Below, piece by piece: positions 58,579 through 64,000 of a stretch of 64,000 nt of DNA. Position 1 is the stretch's first letter; every line of letters begins with the position of its first letter. The notes below the pieces were generated by a model. It saw only the letters and a list, made by a program, of their open reading frames with translations, had not been told where the DNA came from and made no database searches. The position numbers and the translations under genes were made by a program. The stretch is from Cenococcum geophilum 1.58 (Eukaryota > Ascomycota > Dothideomycetes > Gloniales > Gloniaceae), in NCBI GenBank assembly GCA_001692895.1, contig KV748214.1:372001-436000 (forward strand). Direction: 5' to 3'.

Positions 58579-59004
58579 TATAACGGAACCTTGTAGTAGT
58601 AACTACGATGGGTTCTGTTAATAGGCTAGGTATATAGGAAATATAAAGATAGTAGTTAATAACGTAATAATAACTAGTGGAGTAGTTGCCTAATAGATTA
58701 ACTCTAATTGTATTCTGAGAATTACTACAAAGAAGGAACTATTTAGGTAGGGACTAAGGGTCCTTAAATACACAACCGTACTCCTAAGAAAGTCGTTGCT
58801 CTATCTACTCTGTCTACTCTGTTTACTCTATTATAGATCTCGCAGATTACACAGATTATACAGATTACATCACGTGACTCTGCTTACTATTCCTCGTCAT
58901 ATAGTTCCATGGGTTCCATCCTAGACCGTGCTTGTATTAACCAGCTAGCTTCTTCTAACTCCTCTCTAAGTAGTCGTAATATCGTACTTAAAGCGTTCGT
59001 AACA
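58579..59004 (-). repeat. 5' LTR of gypsy-2
   Basis: 426 bases. On the plus strand it runs from TATAACGGAACC (TG mutated to TA) to CGTTCGTAACA, followed by the target duplication CTGTA. It is less RIP-damaged than the left copy. Confidence 0.88.
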
Positions 59005-59009
59005 CTGTA

Positions 59010-59340
59010 TAGGCCTTAATAGATCTACTAAGGCGCTAGAATAGGGCCTAGAGGACTATAGCAAGTCTTTAATTATCTAATAATAACTTATTATTAGATA
59101 TAGGGGTATCTCTAACTTTAAGTAGCTCTCGTAGTTGTTTAATTTTAGTATTAGCTGCCGCAAGCTCCGCCTAGGGGGTTAAAATATTAATTATTTCTTT
59201 ATCTAAGGTATTTAAGGGTCCTATAACTGCTTTACCTACTACTATATTTTATAGCATAGTAGTAGGGGTATTAGGTAATTCCGGGTAATTTCTTTAAAGG
59301 TTTTAATCTATGTTTATCTTATAGGTCCTTTCCTTAGGGT
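59010..59340 (-). pseudogene. Gypsy A gag remnant (5' part)
   Basis: The minus-strand frame is open over long stretches (L-A-A-A-N-T-K-I-K-Q-L-R-E-L-L-K-V, coiled-coil-like). It runs into the nested insertion at 59009 and continues in frame at 44797. It is the N-terminal part of the element A gag. Confidence 0.55.
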
Positions 59341-60332
59341 TCTATTCTTATAGTCCTAGTAATATCCTTAGGGTCTTATTCTATATTCTTATTCTATTTA
59401 TAGTCTTATAAATATATTTAAGTTCCTTTTTAAAAAGAGAGAGTAGAAAGAGCTTTAGATAATATTAGCGACTTAGTTAATTAAGATATAAGCACAGTAA
59501 AAGGGACGCGAAAACCTGTATAATTGGATTGTTTATAAATAAGAATCTAAAGCTAGGGAAAGGAAAGGAGAAAAAGAGTAGCGCCGCTTGATGTTTTATA
59601 AGATCTTTGCGTCACGTAACCGCAATATACGGCAATCTGTGGCAACTTGCCGGTGTAAAGTTTTGCCAAGTTTTGCCAACTAAGTTTTGCCATTTTCTGC
59701 CAGTGCCGTAACATTGCCGTTAGATTGCTATTAGATTGCCGCCAGATTGCCACAGATTGCTATTAAATTGTCGTCTTATAGTCGGTCTCTAGTTGCTAAG
59801 TTAGTAAAAATAGATAGACGTGTATAAGGTATTACGGGGGTGTTCTATAATAGTATTAGTAGGGGCAATCCTCTCCTTAAGAGCTACTAATATGTTATAT
59901 ACTAAGTCGATACCTAATATATAGGTATTTAGATTTCTAGCTACTAAACTAGTAATATAGCTTTATAGAGAGATTAAAGCTAGATTTTACTTCTTATATT
60001 CTTTTTCTACTATTTTATATCTCTTATAGAGAATTTAAAGTTCGTTCTTCTTATTCTAAAAAAGAGCTATATAGGAGGTTGTTCCTAGCTTTATATCTTA
60101 AGGCCTAGGAAAAATTGGTTTAACTAGTTAGGGTAACTTATCCCGTTTAGTTAAGGGTTAACGTATTTCTATACGTCTCCTATTTAGGCTTAAAGCCTAA
60201 TAAGGTCAATCTATTTATCCTAATTAGCTTAGCTTAATAATATTACCGTTATAGTAATAGCCTAGGTAGGTAGTTAAGAAGTTATTTTAAAAGATACTTA
60301 TAAAAAGGACAAAGGATTTTATAAGGGGATCT
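59341..60332 (-). other. Leader of gypsy A
   Basis: The non-coding leader between the shared LTR and gag. At 59560-59770 it holds a less AT-rich patch made of repeated TTGCC-containing units, in which a 66-codon minus-strand frame is open by chance. Confidence 0.45.
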
Positions 60333-60534
60333 TGTAGACAGGGGGCTATAAGGACACGATTAGAACAGGATAGATTGGTAAGAGAGACAAATCCTTAAGG
60401 AGGTAAGGCCTTTAGGATCGTGGAGACTATATACTACGGGTATGTGCCTTCGGCACGTAACCGGTAACTATCTAAAGGGCGTCTAGGGGTTGTCCTAAGG
60501 GCAACCCGAGGTATCCGCAATAATATCCCTTACA
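60333..60534 (-). repeat. LTR shared by gypsy A (5') and gypsy B (3')
   Basis: 202 bases from TGTAGACA to CCCTTACA. On its right side the minus-strand polypurine tract AAGAAGGGGGGGGG adjoins it, marking it as the 3' LTR of element B. On its left the gag leader of A begins. It contains a GTGCC-TTC-GGCAC hairpin and a GGTTG...CAACC stem. Confidence 0.8.
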
Positions 60535-62351
60535 TTACCCCCCCCCTTCTTGCGGTTGGCCCCTAATCGCCATTACCTTGCGGTAGGGAGATTATAAGGG
60601 CTCGTCCCAGAAGAGGTTTAAAGAGATATTAGAGAGGTATTGGTATACCGCTATATATTATCTATCTATCTAACCCCTACTTTAAACTCCTAAAAAACCT
60701 TAATAAGGAAAAAATATAACTAGAGAAAAGACGTAAGGATTACTAGGGGACCTATTAGAAGCCTACTAAAAGTATACCGGTAACTACCTGGGCTAATATA
60801 GGGATTTTTATATAACTCTGCTTCTAAGCCTTTATACCAGTTTGCAATTAATTATAAGTATTATAGGCAATTTGGTATTTTAGTATAGTTCCATAAAACC
60901 TTTTAGTATAGGATTTAACGTATAGAGCCTTGGCTTGCTATTATCTTTAACTACTAAAATATAGTCTATAATCCTTTCTTATAATCCTTTTCTTATAATC
61001 CCCTACGTCACTAACATATTACTTCTACATTTGCCCTTAGGCTATTAGATACAGTTAAGGTATTAATTAGTTAGTTAAAGAGACTTGTCTCTTAAGATTT
61101 AGTATATATAGTTTTAAATCTAGTGGTCCTATGCCGTATATTTAGCGTAGTTCTACTGCCTAGCAAGTAGGGACATTTTGCGATAGCAATTATAGCTATT
61201 ATATGATTATTAAGAACGTCTATAACGTTATTCTTTAATACTTTAGTATTGTTTTAGGTCTAATTTAACCCATATATATCTTTAATTTAACGTCTTAATT
61301 GCCTTCCCCTAGCCGCGTAGTTAGTTTTTGTAAGGAAGTAATAGTTAAATAACTTATACGCGTGTTTCCTTTCTTTTAAATAGCGCTATTGTAATGGAGT
61401 TATATTGGTAAGGTTGCGGCTATTTACCGGAAGGGTATTAGACGGTAAAGTATAAGGATATCTTACTTATTAAGCTTAATCCTTTTCCTTAATACCTTAT
61501 TTCCTATTATTAACCTTCGTCTAATTTGGACGTATCTTTAATATATTATTAAGATTTTCTTCTTTTTTATTATTAAATTAATATGCCTCTTCGTTCTCCT
61601 GCTAATTACTCTTTTAAGTAAATTCCACAGCGTATCCTGGCCCTACCTTTATATATAGAACCCCAACCCCTACTAACCCGTAACTAGTGCTGGTCCTACC
61701 TAAATAATTTTACCTATATGTCTTTAAAAGACTAGAAATCTAATAATAGGATTTTAGAGGCTTGTAATAAGACGCACTGTGTTAAATCTAATACCTTTAG
61801 TCCTTATAATTAATATATACGTACTAAGAGCGGCAGTTACGTTAAGGTAAGCTTTTCTATTCTTAATAGATTTCTATTACTAACTTTAAGCTTTAATAGC
61901 CTGGGCCTAAGTAGCGACGTTTTTTTAATATCCTTAACTACTATATTGCCCAGGCTCTCTCTTATTCTAGCGTAAATACTAAATAACTTGGCCAAATTTA
62001 AGACTATGCCATGGCCATCTATACTGCCTATAATTCCTAGTAAGCTAGCTAGTAATGCCTAATGCGAAAGTAAGGTTAGTATACTGAGGATAGGGTGCAG
62101 GATAGGGGTAATAAGAAGAAGGTTGCCGTCTACTATAGGAAGGAGTTCGCGTATACGCGTTAAGTTTTAAAAGAGTATAATATAATGCGGTATTAGGTAG
62201 GTTACCCTTTGGGTACCTAGCGAATAGGTAACTAATAGTTACCGTAGCAAGGTCTTGGTGGTTCTGGACTATGCTAGCTAGCTAACGTCTCTATTCATTC
62301 CGGGCTTAAGCGTGTCTTTATTAACTATAAGCTTACGCCGTAAAAGCTTTA

Positions 62352-62600
62352 TGTCACGGAAGTGGGCACGAGCTGGAATACAATGTACTAAACAGGGTAG
62401 TAATTGAAGAAGGCTACGTACGCGTAACTATGCGTGGTTGATACAAAGACATTTGGATGAAGAAGAAGATTCTTCGTGTGCCAGGTCGGGTATAAATAGG
62501 GGTTGTAGGGGAACGTGCGTAGGTGTCTCGGGACGAACGTGAGCACGGGTCAAGAACGTCAAAACGCGCAGGGACGTGAGAGCGTGTGAGTCCCGTGACA
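62352..62600. repeat. Solo LTR with CTTTA target duplication
   Basis: 249 bases with ends TGTCACGG and CCGTGACA, an 8-base inverted terminal match, flanked by CTTTA at 62347-62351 and 62601-62605. Its balanced composition contrasts with the AT-rich host, so it arrived late or escaped RIP. It contains a TATAAATA promoter-like motif near 62,491-62,498. Confidence 0.9.
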
Positions 62601-63099
62601 CTTTATTAGTATTGGTTTGGACCTAATATTGGTGTTAAATGTTTAAGGATCTCTACCCTAGCTACACCTCATCGTCCTGCCCCTATTTTTATGCCTACTT
62701 ATACCCCTACTAAGGGGTCTAGATCCCATTCTTATCAGCTATTACTTAGTGGCCCGATAGATACTAATCCTACTCCTGATAATAATAAGGCATAGTAGCT
62801 TTTTAGATTAGGCATTTATGGTTTAGACTTTTAGGATTCGTTCTTATATATAGTAGCAATTAAGGACCTTAATTAGGTACTCGGAAAGGCCTTATAAGGC
62901 TTTTAGAAAGGGCTTAGAAACCCTAAAAACAATATTCCTAGTATAGATTAATAAATAGGAATACAATTCTAGCAAAATGCCCTTATCAACTCTATACTAT
63001 ATACGTAAAAAGGCTAAGGACCCGTCCTGCCTTAGGCCGTAGCCCTATCTTTATAGTTTCCGGAGCCTATCTGTTCTATATCCGATTTAACCTATTTAC

Positions 63100-64000
63100 T
63101 CTTTTTATAAGCTTTCTTTATAAGTCGCGATAACACCGTAGTATTAGAGCGCTTTCTACAACTTATAGATTATAGACCTTAGTCCCAATATTCTTTTAGA
63201 ATATCTTTATAATAATTAAGGTAATCCTCTGGTTCCTATATAGAGTCCTTAGCGGGCTAGCCTAGCCATTTAACTTTAAATTAAAGCTTGTTCTTAACAG
63301 ACTTATAGCATAGTATAGCTTTAACCTTATACCGCTCGCCTACTACCTTAGGGTGTTTAATTGGGCCTAGACGGAAGTTCTTTTCCGGTAGTAGTCTATG
63401 CTATAGCTCTAGTAGGTTTATATAAAACACTAAATATATATAGGCCATAAATAGGGGTAGCTGGAGACAATAGGCTAGCTTACTAATTCGTTCCTTAACT
63501 TAAAAGGGACCTAGGTATCTTGCATTAAGCTTCTTTAATAGTCAACGGGTTTTAATATTCGTTAAATGTAATAGAACCTTATTGCCTACTCCAAAATACT
63601 TGTCCTAGTGCTTGCGGTTATACTAAAGTCTCTACTACTCTTAGGCATCTTATAGGCTCTACTTTACATACTTCTATTACTCCTCCTATTCCTAGAGGTA
63701 TCCTTATACTCTTTAGTGGATATCCTTAGACTTCCCGGTAGGATCCTATAACTAATTATACGGCCTTAGCCAGTAATCGTTGGGTATACTATTAAATCCA
63801 AATAGTTAGACGCTATAGGCAATCTGGATTGGTGCATACTTATATAATACGTGTTACTTTAAATTATAAGCGTACTCCGCGTACGGAAGTAGCTCGCACT
63901 AGTTATCTTGCTAGTAGTTTAAATATATCCGTAGGTAAGACTCCAGTTCCTAGTTCTAGCGTTCCGTTTACCCATTCGTCTACGGGTAGAAAGCCATACT
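63100..64000 (-). pseudogene. Gypsy B integrase C-terminus and chromodomain remnant
   Basis: The minus strand reads the GPY-like end of a gypsy integrase (L-G-P-F then K-L-A-Y-C-L-Q-L-P, near 63,510-63,440) followed by H-P-K-V-V-G-E-R-Y-K-V-K-A-I-L. The chromodomain at about 63,350-63,190 has F-K-V-K-W-L-G-stop-P and E-P-E-D-Y, where the stop stands at a conserved Trp (TGG to TAG). Chromodomains steer such elements into heterochromatin. Not functional. Confidence 0.8.

Larger units (their letters stand above)
44798..59004 (-). mobile_element. Full-length Ty3/gypsy element (gypsy-2) hosting a copia
   Basis: The right (5') LTR is 58579-59004. The left (3') LTR is 51070-51489 plus its first six bases at 44798-44803, split by copia-3. 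Target duplication CTGTA stands at 44793-44797 and 59005-59009. Next to the 3' LTR (minus strand) is a polypurine tract AAAGAGGAGGGAGATAG. The internal 7.1 kb read on the minus strand gives gag with a zinc knuckle, then reverse transcriptase, RNase H and integrase in gypsy order, all broken by RIP stops. Confidence 0.9.
41512..60534 (-). mobile_element. Pol-less Ty3/gypsy element A with nested insertions
   Basis: LTRs at 41512-41863 and 60333-60534 bound an internal part of about 4.3 kb once the 14.2 kb nested insertion at 44798-59009 is taken out. On the minus strand it reads leader, gag (about 59,400 to 59,010 continuing at 44,797 to 43,900), a protease-like region, then directly the 3' region that in element B follows the chromodomain. 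Reverse transcriptase, RNase H and integrase are missing, so it is non-autonomous. The polypurine tract next to its 3' LTR (minus strand) is degraded relative to the one of B. Confidence 0.75.
60333..64000 (-). mobile_element. Chromodomain Ty3/gypsy element B, partial
   Basis: The 3' part of a gypsy element on the minus strand: integrase C-terminus, chromodomain, a 3' region of about 1.8 kb, a polypurine tract and the 3' LTR. It runs off the right end of the window. A solo LTR interrupts it at 62352-62600. RIP stops occur throughout. Confidence 0.78.

Noticed and set aside
59553..59753. Minus-strand open frame of 66 codons
   Set aside because: It sits in the repeated TTGCC patch of a retroelement leader. 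The composition follows the repeat.

Overview
The window looks like part of a chromosome of a filamentous ascomycete (Pezizomycotina). The genes carry short introns of about 46-177 bases with fungal splice sites, and the recognisable products are typical fungal ones: a UapA-type purine permease, an Ole1-type desaturase fused to cytochrome b5, and a fungal N-terminal (HeLo-like) STAND-type domain. The repeats show the signature of repeat-induced point mutation (RIP): C-to-T and G-to-A change on both strands, TGG and CAG codons turned into TAG/TAA, and almost no long open frame left. The genus cannot be read from the sequence.

The layout is a gene island between two RIP-degraded transposon blocks. 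Left block (1 to about 16,560): a solo LTR at 943-1135, a full-length Ty1/copia element at 1977-8061, a deleted non-autonomous copia relative at 8366-11142, a degenerate 51-base coding repeat array, a Ty3/gypsy-type LTR at 12940-13125, and a gypsy integrase remnant interrupted by a TA-flanked MITE at 15081-15360. Gene island (about 16,560 to 38,930): a HeLo-like/ankyrin-like gene carrying an in-frame TAG, an acyl-CoA-binding protein, tyrosyl-DNA phosphodiesterase 1 (minus), delta-9 fatty acid desaturase (minus), a uric acid/xanthine permease (plus), a possible single-pass membrane protein (minus), and three well-formed multi-exon genes of unknown function (32484-33674 plus, 34622-35865 minus, 36654-38212 minus). 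Right block (about 38,930 to 64,000): a 1.5 kb non-autonomous hAT-like element with an 8-base target duplication that carries an expanded 12-base minisatellite, a small MITE, and a deep nest of LTR retrotransposons.

The right-hand nest can be ordered from target-site duplications. A pol-less gypsy element (A, minus strand, 41512-60534) shares an LTR with a chromodomain gypsy (B, minus, 60333 to beyond the window). A second gypsy (44798-59004, minus, duplication CTGTA) entered the gag of A. A copia element (44804-51064, plus, duplication GTAAC) then entered that gypsy's LTR six bases from its end. Two solo LTRs (41627-41809, duplication GCCTA; 62352-62600, duplication CTTTA) landed in A and B later and look far less RIP-damaged.

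Functionally the island is mostly housekeeping: lipid metabolism (desaturase and acyl-CoA-binding protein, separated only by tdp1), DNA repair, and purine uptake. The best candidates for something new are the hAT/minisatellite composite, the non-autonomous retroelement relatives, and the three unassigned genes. Exon boundaries were read by eye from splice signals and reading phase. No database search was possible.
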